Part shown: in pieces, positions 5,629 to 11,659 of the stretch
Layout: each line of letters begins with the position of its first letter
Position numbering within the stretch: position 1 is the first letter of the stretch
Assembly: GCA_013331215.1 (NCBI GenBank)
Contig: DUGU01000246.1
Coordinates: 1-11,659, forward strand
Direction of reading: 5' to 3'
Length of the DNA: 11,659 bases
DNA from: Methanoregulaceae archaeon
GTDB lineage: Archaea > Halobacteriota > Methanomicrobia > Methanomicrobiales > Methanospirillaceae
Notes under the pieces: model-generated
Told to the model about the DNA's origin: nothing
The model's input: only the letters and a program-made list of their open reading frames with translations
Database searches by the model: none
Position numbers and translations under genes: made by a program

Positions 5629-6780
5629 ATGAAGACCCCGTTCCACGTCATGCTCATCCCGACGCTCCGCTGTCCGGCCCGGTGCGCGTACTGCTGGTCG
5701 AGCGATCACACGGGACCGATGATGGACCTTGAGACGGTCCGGGCCGCGACCTCCTGGATCGCGTCGCTCAACGACGACCCGGTCACGATCACGTTCCACG
5801 GCGGGGAGCCTTTGCTGGCCGGGTCCGAGTTCTACGAGGCCGCGCTCCCGATGATCGAGGAGGGGCTCGCCCCCCGCACGGTCGCGTTCGCGATGCAGTC
5901 GAACCTCTGGCTCCTCGACGACCGGCTCGCAGCCGTGCTCGCAATCCACAACGTCCCGATCGGGACGAGTATCGATGGCCCGCCCGCGCTGAACGACGCC
6001 CAGCGCGGAACCGGCTACTTCGAGCGGACCCGGAGGGGAATGGAGGTCGCCGCCCGGCACGGGGTCCGGGTCAGCGTGATCTGCACTTTCACGGCCAAGT
6101 CGGTGAAGGAGCGGGACGCGATCGTCCGGTTCTTCCTCGAGAACGGGTACGTGATGAAGCTCCACCCGGCCCTCCCGTCGCTCCGCGACGGCCGGCCCGA
6201 CGCGTACGCGCTCCCGCCCGAGGAGTACGGTGAGCTCCTGGTCTACCTGCTCGACCAGTACCTCTCCCACCTCGGGCGGCTCCGGGTCATGAATATCGAC
6301 GACCTCGTCAAGTCGGTCTTCGTCCGGCGCGGCACGGTCTGCACCTTCGCCGACTGCCTGGGCACGACGTACGCGGTCGGCCCCGACGGCGGGATCTATC
6401 CGTGCTACCGCTTCGTCGGCATGGACGAGTGGCGCATGGGCGACGTCCGCGACGCACCGACGCGGGCCGAGCTGGAGGCCACGCCGGCGTGGCAGCGCCT
6501 CGCCGCCTTCCGCGAGTACGTGGACGAGCACTGCGCGGGCTGCCGGCATATCCGGTACTGCCGCGGTGGCTGCCCGTACAACGCGCTCGCCCCGACCGGC
6601 GGCGCGATCGCGGGCGTCGACCCCCACTGCGCTGCGTACAAACGGATCTACGATGAGATCGCGGACCGTCTCAACGCCGAGATGTTCGGCGAGGGCGGGA
6701 TGGAGGCCATGCTCGCGGGCCAAAGACGGGGCGGCAGGCCCGGGATCATGGCCCTGATGCAGCGGATGGTCTCGAGGTAG
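5629..6780 (+). CDS. Radical SAM/SPASM peptide-modifying enzyme (Mhun_1560-like)
   Basis: A 383-residue radical SAM enzyme. The N-terminal CPARCAYC (C15, C19, C22) is the CX3CX2C motif binding the SAM-cleaving 4Fe-4S cluster; GGEP (58-61) and SIDGP (114-118) are the usual SAM-contacting strands. The C-terminal SPASM-type region has the auxiliary-cluster cysteines C238, C243, C259, C302, C305, C311, C315 and C334, with the hallmark CxxCxxxxxCxxxC ([15 protein letters not shown]). The overall plan fits maturases that modify ribosomal peptides or a partner protein, and the start [19 protein letters not shown] is typical of a methanogen family I recognise as Mhun_1560-like (TIGR04083, from memory). 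In that family I recall a small Cys-rich peptide as partner; none is seen within about 250 bases on either side, so the substrate is elsewhere or different. Its own promoter and operator-like repeats precede it, and the next gene also has a separate TATA box. Confidence 0.88.
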   Translation: MKTPFHVMLIPTLRCPARCAYCWSSDHTGPMMDLETVRAATSWIASLNDDPVTITFHGGEPLLAGSEFYEAALPMIEEGLAPRTVAFAMQSNLWLLDDRLAAVLAIHNVPIGTSIDGPPALNDAQRGTGYFERTRRGMEVAARHGVRVSVICTFTAKSVKERDAIVRFFLENGYVMKLHPALPSLRDGRPDAYALPPEEYGELLVYLLDQYLSHLGRLRVMNIDDLVKSVFVRRGTVCTFADCLGTTYAVGPDGGIYPCYRFVGMDEWRMGDVRDAPTRAELEATPAWQRLAAFREYVDEHCAGCRHIRYCRGGCPYNALAPTGGAIAGVDPHCAAYKRIYDEIADRLNAEMFGEGGMEAMLAGQRRGGRPGIMALMQRMVSR

Positions 6781-6781
6781 A

Positions 6782-6789
6782 CATATATA
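6782..6789 (+). promoter_or_regulatory. TATA box of the rubredoxin-ThDP enzyme gene
   Basis: CATATATA, the clearest TATA box in the window, is centred 27 bases before the ATG at 6813. It begins directly after the radical SAM stop codon. Predicted initiation falls at or within a few bases of the ATG, so a leaderless transcript is expected; there is no Shine-Dalgarno motif in the gap. Confidence 0.7.
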
Positions 6790-6812
6790 GCCGGGGAGCC
6801 TCACCGCGATCC

Positions 6813-8582
6813 ATGACGCGCTGGCGCTGCACGGTCTGCGGCTACATCTACGACGAGGCGGCCGGCGAGCCGTCCACGGGCACGGCCCCGGGGACGCCGT
6901 TCTCCATCCTGCCTGATGACTGGCGCTGCCCGGTCTGCGGCGCCGCCAAGGACGCGTTCGTGCTGGTCGACGAGACGAGCGGGACCGGGCAGCGGACGGT
7001 CGCGGACCTGGTCATGGCCGAGCTCGCCGCGTTCGGCGTCCGGTACGTCTTCGGCATCCCCGGCACCTCCTCGCTCGGGCTCGTGGACGCCGTGCGCCGC
7101 AACCCCACCCTCGAATACGTCGTGGTCCGGCACGAGGGGAACGGGGCGATGGCCGCGTCGGCCTTCTATAAGCTGACGGGGGTGCCGGCGGCCTGCCTGA
7201 CCATCGGCGGGCCGGGGGCGACGAACCTCTCGACCGGTTTGTACGACGCGAAGGAGGACCACGCGGCCGTAATCGCGCTCGCGGGCCAGGTCGAGTTCCA
7301 GTATGCCGGGCCGGGCGGCTTCCAGGAGATCGACCAGGACACCTTCTTCCGCCCTATCACGGTCTACAACGCGACCATCCACGACCAGGCAAAGGCGGTC
7401 CAGATCGTGACCGCGGCCGTCAAGCACGCCCTGATCGACCACGGTGTCGCGCAGATCTCGGTCCCGAACAACGTCCAGAAACTCGCGTTCGACGCGCCGT
7501 ACTGCTCGGGCGCGTCCTGCCTGCCCGAGACCGCGATCGCGCCGCCCGCGGCGGCCCTCGACCGGGCCGTCGAGGCGCTCGGGAAGGCCGAGCGGCCTGT
7601 TATTCTGGCTGGCTGGGGCGCGTACACTCACGGTGCGTTTGTCCACGCGCTGGCGAAACGGCTCTCGGCTCCGATCCTGACCACGTTCCGTGCGAAGGGC
7701 TGCCTTCCCGAGAAGGCCGAGCTCGTGGTCGGGGTCCTCGGTAATCTCGGGCCGCCCGAGGCCCGGAAGTACGCGGAGGAGGCCGATCTCCTCCTCACGC
7801 TCGGTGTCGGGTTCTCGAAGATGACGAACGTGCCCCTCGACCGGCCCATCGTCCAGGTCGACCTCGACCCGCTCAAGCTCGGAAAGACGCCGCAGACGAT
7901 CGGGCTCTGGGGTGACTGCGGCGTCGTGCTGCCGCGCCTCCTCGAGCGAGTCCCCGAGCGGCGCGACACGGCGCGGGAGAGAGCGATAGCGGAGGGCAAG
8001 GAGAGGTGGGCCGCCCAGCTCGTTGCCGAGGCCGGCGCGGGGGAGACGCCGCTCCGGCCGCCGTTCATCATGCAGGTGCTCTCGGAGGTGCTGCCGGCGG
8101 ACGCAGTGATCGGCCTCGACGTCGGCGAGAACGGCTGGTGGTTCGGGCGGAACTTCGTGAGCCGGGGCCAGCGCTTCGCCATGTCGGGGTATCTCGCGAC
8201 CATGGGCTTCGGCTTTCCGGCCACGATCGCGGCGAAGCTCGCCTACCCCGACCGCCCAGCGGTCTGCATCACCGGCGACGGCGGGTTCGTGATGGCCATG
8301 GGCGAGCTCGTGACCGCGGTCCGGCGCGATCTCGCCATGACGATCTGCGTGCTCAACAACCACCAGTACGGGATGATCCAGCAGGAGCAGGCGATGGAGA
8401 ACTACCCGAACTTCGGCACGGACCTCGTGAACCCGGACTTCGCCGCGTACGCCCGGGCCTGCGGCGCGCAGGGCGTGCGGATCACGGAGCCCGCGGCCCT
8501 TCGGCCCGCGATCGAGGCCGCGCTCGCCGCGGACCGGATCGTGCTCCTCGACATCGAGACCGATCCGCGGCGGTTCCTGTGA
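6813..8582 (+). CDS. Rubredoxin fused to a thiamine-diphosphate enzyme (acetolactate synthase / pyruvate oxidase-like)
   Basis: A 589-residue fusion. Residues 1-52 are a rubredoxin: [13 protein letters not shown] (C6, C9) and CPVCG (C39, C42) bind one Fe, with [12 protein letters not shown] the standard linker. Residues about 61-589 are a full thiamine-diphosphate enzyme of the acetolactate synthase/pyruvate oxidase/benzoylformate decarboxylase superfamily. The N-terminal Pyr domain has catalytic E108 in [11 protein letters not shown] and IGGPGATN (131-138); a central domain spans about 245-380; the C-terminal PP domain carries the Mg-ThDP motif [12 protein letters not shown] (488-499), ending in NN at 515-516. 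The fused iron centre implies that one or two electrons leave or enter the reaction, for example an oxidative decarboxylation of a 2-oxoacid linked to rubredoxin, but neither substrate nor direction can be read. A plain carboligase with a regulatory rubredoxin is the alternative. The gene overlaps the Cas4-like gene by 4 bases (GTGA), indicating translational coupling. Confidence 0.92.
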   Translation: MTRWRCTVCGYIYDEAAGEPSTGTAPGTPFSILPDDWRCPVCGAAKDAFVLVDETSGTGQRTVADLVMAELAAFGVRYVFGIPGTSSLGLVDAVRRNPTLEYVVVRHEGNGAMAASAFYKLTGVPAACLTIGGPGATNLSTGLYDAKEDHAAVIALAGQVEFQYAGPGGFQEIDQDTFFRPITVYNATIHDQAKAVQIVTAAVKHALIDHGVAQISVPNNVQKLAFDAPYCSGASCLPETAIAPPAAALDRAVEALGKAERPVILAGWGAYTHGAFVHALAKRLSAPILTTFRAKGCLPEKAELVVGVLGNLGPPEARKYAEEADLLLTLGVGFSKMTNVPLDRPIVQVDLDPLKLGKTPQTIGLWGDCGVVLPRLLERVPERRDTARERAIAEGKERWAAQLVAEAGAGETPLRPPFIMQVLSEVLPADAVIGLDVGENGWWFGRNFVSRGQRFAMSGYLATMGFGFPATIAAKLAYPDRPAVCITGDGGFVMAMGELVTAVRRDLAMTICVLNNHQYGMIQQEQAMENYPNFGTDLVNPDFAAYARACGAQGVRITEPAALRPAIEAALAADRIVLLDIETDPRRFL

Positions 8583-9244
8583 CCGACCCCGTCACGGTCT
8601 CGGGCCTGGTCGCCGCGCACCGCTGCCCGCTCCGGTACTGGCACGAGCTCCAGCGCCCGCCGCGAGAGTCGGCGCGGTATGCGATCGCAAAGCAGATCGC
8701 GGCGCACCTCGGCACCGAGCTCGATGCGGACCTGATCTGGGACGAGGTGACGACCGTACTGCCGAGCGTCGCGCCGACAGATCGGGTGCTGCTCGACGCA
8801 TGGGTCGCGGTCTGCGTTTCGACCCGCTGGCCCCGGTTCGAGCTCCGCGATCGCACCGTCCGGTCCGAGAGGCTCGGGCTCGTCGGCCAGGTGGACTGGG
8901 TCGCGCCCGACCTCGGTTCGTGCGGGATCGTCCGTGCGAGCACGGCGCCGACCTACGGCGTCGCGTCCGCCGACCGGGTTCGTGCGGCCGCGTACGCGCT
9001 CTGCCTCGAGGAGGAACGCGGCCGGCCGCTCGACCATGTCGCCCTCGTCTACGTTCCGTCCGGCGCGCTCCGGCGATACTCTCCGCAACCGCGGGACCGG
9101 CGGGCTGTCCTCCGGGCGCTCGCGGCTGCCCGGCGAGTGCAGGAAGGGCGCGTGCCGCCGAAGTCTCCCGAGGCCCCCTGCGACCGCTGCCCGCACGAGG
9201 CGACCTGCGGAGCCGGTGCGCGGAGCGGGGCGGCGATCCTGTAG
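8579..9244 (+). CDS. Cas4-like (RecB-fold) Fe-S protein with a degenerate nuclease site
   Basis: A 221-residue protein starting at a GTG that overlaps the stop of the ThDP enzyme. The cysteine layout is that of Cas4/AddB-type Fe-S nucleases: one N-terminal Cys in [13 protein letters not shown] (C16) and three at the C-terminus in [10 protein letters not shown] (C201, C204, C210), which together would hold a 4Fe-4S cluster. The core shows LVGQVDWV (motif II, D106), but where PD-(D/E)XK nucleases have ExK there is IVRAST (117-122), and where they have QxxxY there is RVRAAAYAL, keeping only Y139. The metal-binding Glu, the Lys and the Gln therefore seem lost, and I infer a non-nucleolytic, perhaps DNA-binding or structural, Fe-S protein. 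No cas1, cas2 or CRISPR repeat is in the window, so a CRISPR role is not supported. The open frame continues upstream, but that part lies inside the ThDP gene in another frame. Confidence 0.8.
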   Translation: MTDPVTVSGLVAAHRCPLRYWHELQRPPRESARYAIAKQIAAHLGTELDADLIWDEVTTVLPSVAPTDRVLLDAWVAVCVSTRWPRFELRDRTVRSERLGLVGQVDWVAPDLGSCGIVRASTAPTYGVASADRVRAAAYALCLEEERGRPLDHVALVYVPSGALRRYSPQPRDRRAVLRALAAARRVQEGRVPPKSPEAPCDRCPHEATCGAGARSGAAIL

Positions 9245-9264
9245 TGACCCGTGCCGATGACAAC

Positions 9265-9273
9265 ACTTTTACC
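9265..9273 (+). promoter_or_regulatory. Probable TATA-like box of the secreted protein gene
   Basis: ACTTTTACC is centred about 28 bases before the ATG at 9297, the same geometry as the other promoters here. This supports translation from 9297, which encodes a signal peptide, rather than from a codon inside the downstream frame. Confidence 0.5.
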
Positions 9274-9296
9274 ATCAAAACGGAGATTCCCTCCCC

Positions 9297-10806
9297 ATGA
9301 TTGCGAGATGTTTCCTCCCCACTCTTCTGCTGTTCCTGCTCCTCGTCGGGGGGTGTGCATGCCGCACCCCAAGACCTCTCGGCCCTCGTGTCGGCGTTCG
9401 ATGCCGCGGGCTTCGTAGTCCAGGAGGGAAAGCTGGAATACTACGACGTGACCGGCATGGTCGACGCGGGACTGGTCCCCAGCTGCTATGCCTACAACCC
9501 CAGTACGCCGTACATGGTGTACAAGCTCCCGCCGGCACCCGGGCAATCCGTGAACAACACCCTCACCAACGCCCCGCTCCGGCCCGAGAACCAGGGGCTC
9601 TGGATCGACAGCAGGCTCCGGCAGGACGAGGTCGTGGTCCTGGTCGGTGAGACCCCGCCCTACTGCGCCTATTTCTCGTACCAGTCCTACTTCGGGTTAC
9701 GATCGTTTCCCGACGGCCCGTCCTGGGCATCGATCACGAGACGGCGGGTCTTCGCGAGCCTCGGGGACTCGACCAACAACCTGAACGTCCGCACCGCCGA
9801 CGGGTCGCCCGGGCCGTTCAACAGCAGTGTGCTCGTGATCAGTTCCGGTAACCGGCATGCTAAGGCAGAAGCGTACGACGCGCTCCAACAGGCCGGTTGT
9901 CCTGACGAACGGGTGAATCGCGACGTGCTCCCGCAGTCGCTCGTCAGGATGGGGCTCGATGCCGACAGCGATACCTTCGTCTGGATTCACCGGGCCACCC
10001 TCTTCGACGATCCGGTTGCCGGAAAGGTCCACGAGAACCGGACGTTCCCGGTACTTCGCCTGACACCGAAGATCGAGCTCCCGGCCGACCCGCTCCCGGC
10101 CCCGGACCTGAAGGCCCGGGGCAGCGGCAACTTTTCGGAGATCGATCTGGTCCCGGCTGTCGACCGGCTCCGTGCCGCGGTCCTCGCCCGGCACGGGACG
10201 GCCAACACTACTGAGCCCGCCACATCGATCTGGCTCGGGGAGGGGTGGGACGGGATCCAGCAGGGCGTCGATATGCTTGCCGACATCCGGGATACGGCCT
10301 ACTTGCGGACGGACCCGTTCCTCCTCGGCCAGGATGACTTCGCCGTCTTCTACGGCGTGAACCACGCCGCGACCGGGCGGGCCACGTACTCGAACGTCTG
10401 TGTCTACGGCACCAGGTTCTTGAACGGCCTCTCCGCGGTCACCAGCCGGCAGTTCGGCGGGTCGGTCGGGGAGTATCTGCCCGGCGATCCGGCTGCGCTG
10501 TTCCTCTATGTGTGGACGCTCGCACGGTCGCCGCTGGACGCCAATACGACGCTCGTCCCGACGACGCCGGGAGCGCTGGGAATTCGGCTCGACGATCCCC
10601 TCTTCGGCGGGTTCCGGGCCTACCTGGACCCCGTTACCGGGATCGGTCCCCTCTGGACCGAGCTCGCGTACGACCGGGTGATCGTCTTCAACCGGACGAC
10701 CGTCGGGCCCGGCCCGGTCGAGACGTCGTCACCGGTGCCGACAGCGACGGGTGGAGGTATCCCGGTCAATTCGCGCCGGACCCTGCCACCCTGGGTGGCG
10801 GACTGA
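9297..10806 (+). CDS. Secreted, probably glycosylated protein of unknown function, frameshifted within its signal peptide
   Basis: From the ATG at 9297 the frame encodes a textbook signal peptide, MIARCFLPTLLLFLLLVGG, then becomes meaningless after the G6 run at 9348-9353. The long frame that ends at 10806 begins sensibly only just after that run (GVHAAPQDLSALVSAF). With five Gs the two join into LLVGGVHA|APQDLS, with an ideal signal peptidase site after VHA. The gene is thus either interrupted by a single inserted base, misread in the assembly, or expressed by slippage. The mature part is about 480 residues, lacks Cys-rich or enzymatic motifs I know, carries seven N-x-S/T glycosylation sites (NNT, NSS, NRT, NFS, NTT twice, NRT) and ends in a Pro/Thr-rich linker (VETSSPVPTATGGG) without a membrane anchor. 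I do not recognise the family. A TTG at 9301 would be an alternative start but gives no signal peptide. Confidence 0.75.
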
Positions 10807-10825
10807 ACGGGAACCTACCCGTTTT
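10806..10825. terminator. Bidirectional terminator-like hairpin between convergent stop codons
   Basis: aacggg (10806-10811) pairs perfectly with cccgtt (10818-10823) around a 6-base loop, followed on the plus strand by a short T run (10822-10825). The hairpin spans the last base of the secreted protein's TGA and all of the TAG (10815-10817) of the convergent nucleotidyltransferase gene, in a gap of only 8 bases. The stem is short, so termination is inferred, not certain. Confidence 0.4.
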
Positions 10826-11659
10826 CGACGAGCGAGAGCGACCGGATATACTCCCCAACCGGTTCCCGGCACGTTCCGACCACGAGCCAGCGCTCGTCCC
10901 CGTGCTGCTCGAGCATACCCGCGGCCTCGATCACTTCGCCCGCGAGGGCCTGCCCCGAATACGTGTGCGTGAATGAGAGCACGCGGGCAACCTCGGGGTG
11001 GTCGAGCTCGTACACGGCCGGCACGTCGTACGCGAGCGCGGCGTCCGTGACCGTGGCCTCGATCTCAGCCTTCCCGACCACCGGCCCCTTCGGCACCGGA
11101 CGGGGGTCGATCCCCGCATAGTCGCGGGTGAAGAGGAGGTCGAAGTAGGTCCCGCCGATCTCGCCGCGGTTCCACTTTCGCGCCTCGTGGAGGCGGAACT
11201 CCTCGTACACGAGCGCGGGCCGCCGCTTCGCATAGACCCGCCGCCAGAGCTCCTCGGAGAGGTCGTCCACGAGCCCCTCGCGGACCGCATGCGGCAGGCG
11301 CGCCCGCGCCCGGTCGAAGGCCGCGCCGTAGACCACGAGGTCGATGTCCGAGCCCGGTCCCTCGAGCCCGACGAGGAGCGAGCCCGTGCAGCCGGCCGTG
11401 CCCGGCGCGAGCCCGAGCGCGTTCGCGAGCCGCCGGACCCGCTCGTCGCGGGCGAGGATATCAGGGAAGATCGCTTCGGGCTTGTGGACGGCCGCGATCT
11501 CGTCGAGGGGGACCCGGTGGAGGAGGTCGAGGCAGTGCGGCCTCTCAGCCGCCACCCGGGCGTAGGCCTCGGCGAAATCGAGCTTGCGGTAGCGTACGCC
11601 CGAGCCACGGCGGACGCGGTCGCCGGCGGGGTCGGGGACGTATCGGAGCACGCACCCGG
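10815..11659 (-). CDS. Nucleotidyltransferase-fold protein, 5' end outside the window
   Basis: The frame is open to the right edge, so the true start lies beyond it; at least 280 residues are visible. Counting from an internal GTG at 11651, TGSLLVGLEGPGSDIDLVVY (89-108) is the polymerase-beta-type nucleotidyltransferase signature: G90-S91, then the metal-binding D102 and D104; a later YFDLLFTRDY supplies a candidate third carboxylate at D171. The N-terminal part (LRYVPDPAGDR, then YRKLDFAEAY and AVHKPEAIFPDILARD) is a domain preceding the fold, as I recall it from archaeal proteins of this type, but with no experimental role known to me. The C-terminal 60 residues form a beta-rich tail (RVLSFTHTYSGQALAGEVIEAAGMLE and WLVVGTCREP). 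It could transfer a nucleotide to RNA, protein or a small molecule; the substrate is not predictable. It is convergent with the secreted protein gene. Confidence 0.85.
   Translation of the reverse strand, partial: GCVLRYVPDPAGDRVRRGSGVRYRKLDFAEAYARVAAERPHCLDLLHRVPLDEIAAVHKPEAIFPDILARDERVRRLANALGLAPGTAGCTGSLLVGLEGPGSDIDLVVYGAAFDRARARLPHAVREGLVDDLSEELWRRVYAKRRPALVYEEFRLHEARKWNRGEIGGTYFDLLFTRDYAGIDPRPVPKGPVVGKAEIEATVTDAALAYDVPAVYELDHPEVARVLSFTHTYSGQALAGEVIEAAGMLEQHGDERWLVVGTCREPVGEYIRSLSLVENG

Noticed and set aside
5596..6804. A 402-residue open frame on the minus strand opposite the radical SAM gene
   Set aside because: Same low-complexity Arg/Asp/Glu/Val composition; the plus-strand frame has complete radical SAM and SPASM motifs.
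6801..8363. A 520-residue open frame on the minus strand opposite the ThDP enzyme
   Set aside because: It is rich in Arg, Asp, Glu and His with no motif, mirrors the codon structure of the plus-strand gene and has no promoter; a shadow of GC-rich coding.
8006..8578. An upstream extension of the Cas4-like frame
   Set aside because: It overlaps the ThDP enzyme's catalytic region out of frame and is Arg/Pro-rich; the GTG at 8579 gives the expected Cas4-like N-terminus.
8579..9244. A CRISPR-Cas adaptation locus suggested by the Cas4-like protein
   Set aside because: No cas1 or cas2 and no regularly spaced direct repeats anywhere in the window; the active-site residues are also missing.
9301..9303. 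TTG at 9301 as the true start of the secreted protein
   Set aside because: It would give a Cys/Ser-rich N-terminus with no signal peptide, while the overlapping ATG frame encodes a perfect one; a frameshift explains the data better.

Overview
This window looks like a piece of a GC-rich methanogenic archaeon chromosome, most likely Methanomicrobiales (Methanoculleus or a relative). That is inferred from gene content, not proven. Supporting signs are: archaeal-type promoters with a T-rich or TATATA box 26-32 bases before the start codon and almost no leader; strong G/C bias at third codon positions; tandem start/stop overlaps of the GTGA type; and families familiar from that order (a four-helix membrane sensor kinase, a Mhun_1560-type radical SAM/SPASM enzyme, a Cas4-like Fe-S protein, and a secreted protein rich in N-glycosylation sites). 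No rRNA, tRNA, insertion sequence or CRISPR array was seen.

Left part (1-2676, minus strand): a three-gene operon reads leftward. It holds a membrane-bound PAS histidine kinase, then (4-base GTGA overlap) a three-domain USP-USP-acetyltransferase fusion, then after 4 bases the start of a gene cut by the window edge. Divergently, at 2761, lies a stand-alone GNAT acetyltransferase that is clearly a paralogue of the GNAT domain in the fusion, so the same domain exists alone and fused within about 2 kb.

Middle (3215-5628): convergent to that GNAT are, on the minus strand, a single-pass membrane protein with an outward beta-sandwich domain, an aldo/keto reductase, and (another GTGA overlap) a 62-residue leftover of a metallo-beta-lactamase-fold protein. 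A cluster of interleaved inverted repeats follows its end. An unrelated GNAT acetyltransferase (4906-5382) is divergent from the membrane protein. Next is a 246-base intergenic stretch, GC-rich and palindromic on the left and AT-rich on the right, with overlapping operator-like palindromes ahead of a radical SAM gene.

Right part (5629-11659): the most unusual group is on the plus strand. A radical SAM/SPASM enzyme is followed, behind its own TATATA box, by a rubredoxin fused to a thiamine-diphosphate enzyme. That gene overlaps by GTGA a Cas4-like protein which keeps its four Fe-S cysteines but lacks the usual nuclease residues. Then comes a secreted, probably glycosylated protein of unknown function whose signal peptide is out of frame with the mature protein by one G in a G6 run. 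Finally a convergent nucleotidyltransferase runs off the right edge, and the two share a small bidirectional terminator-like hairpin.
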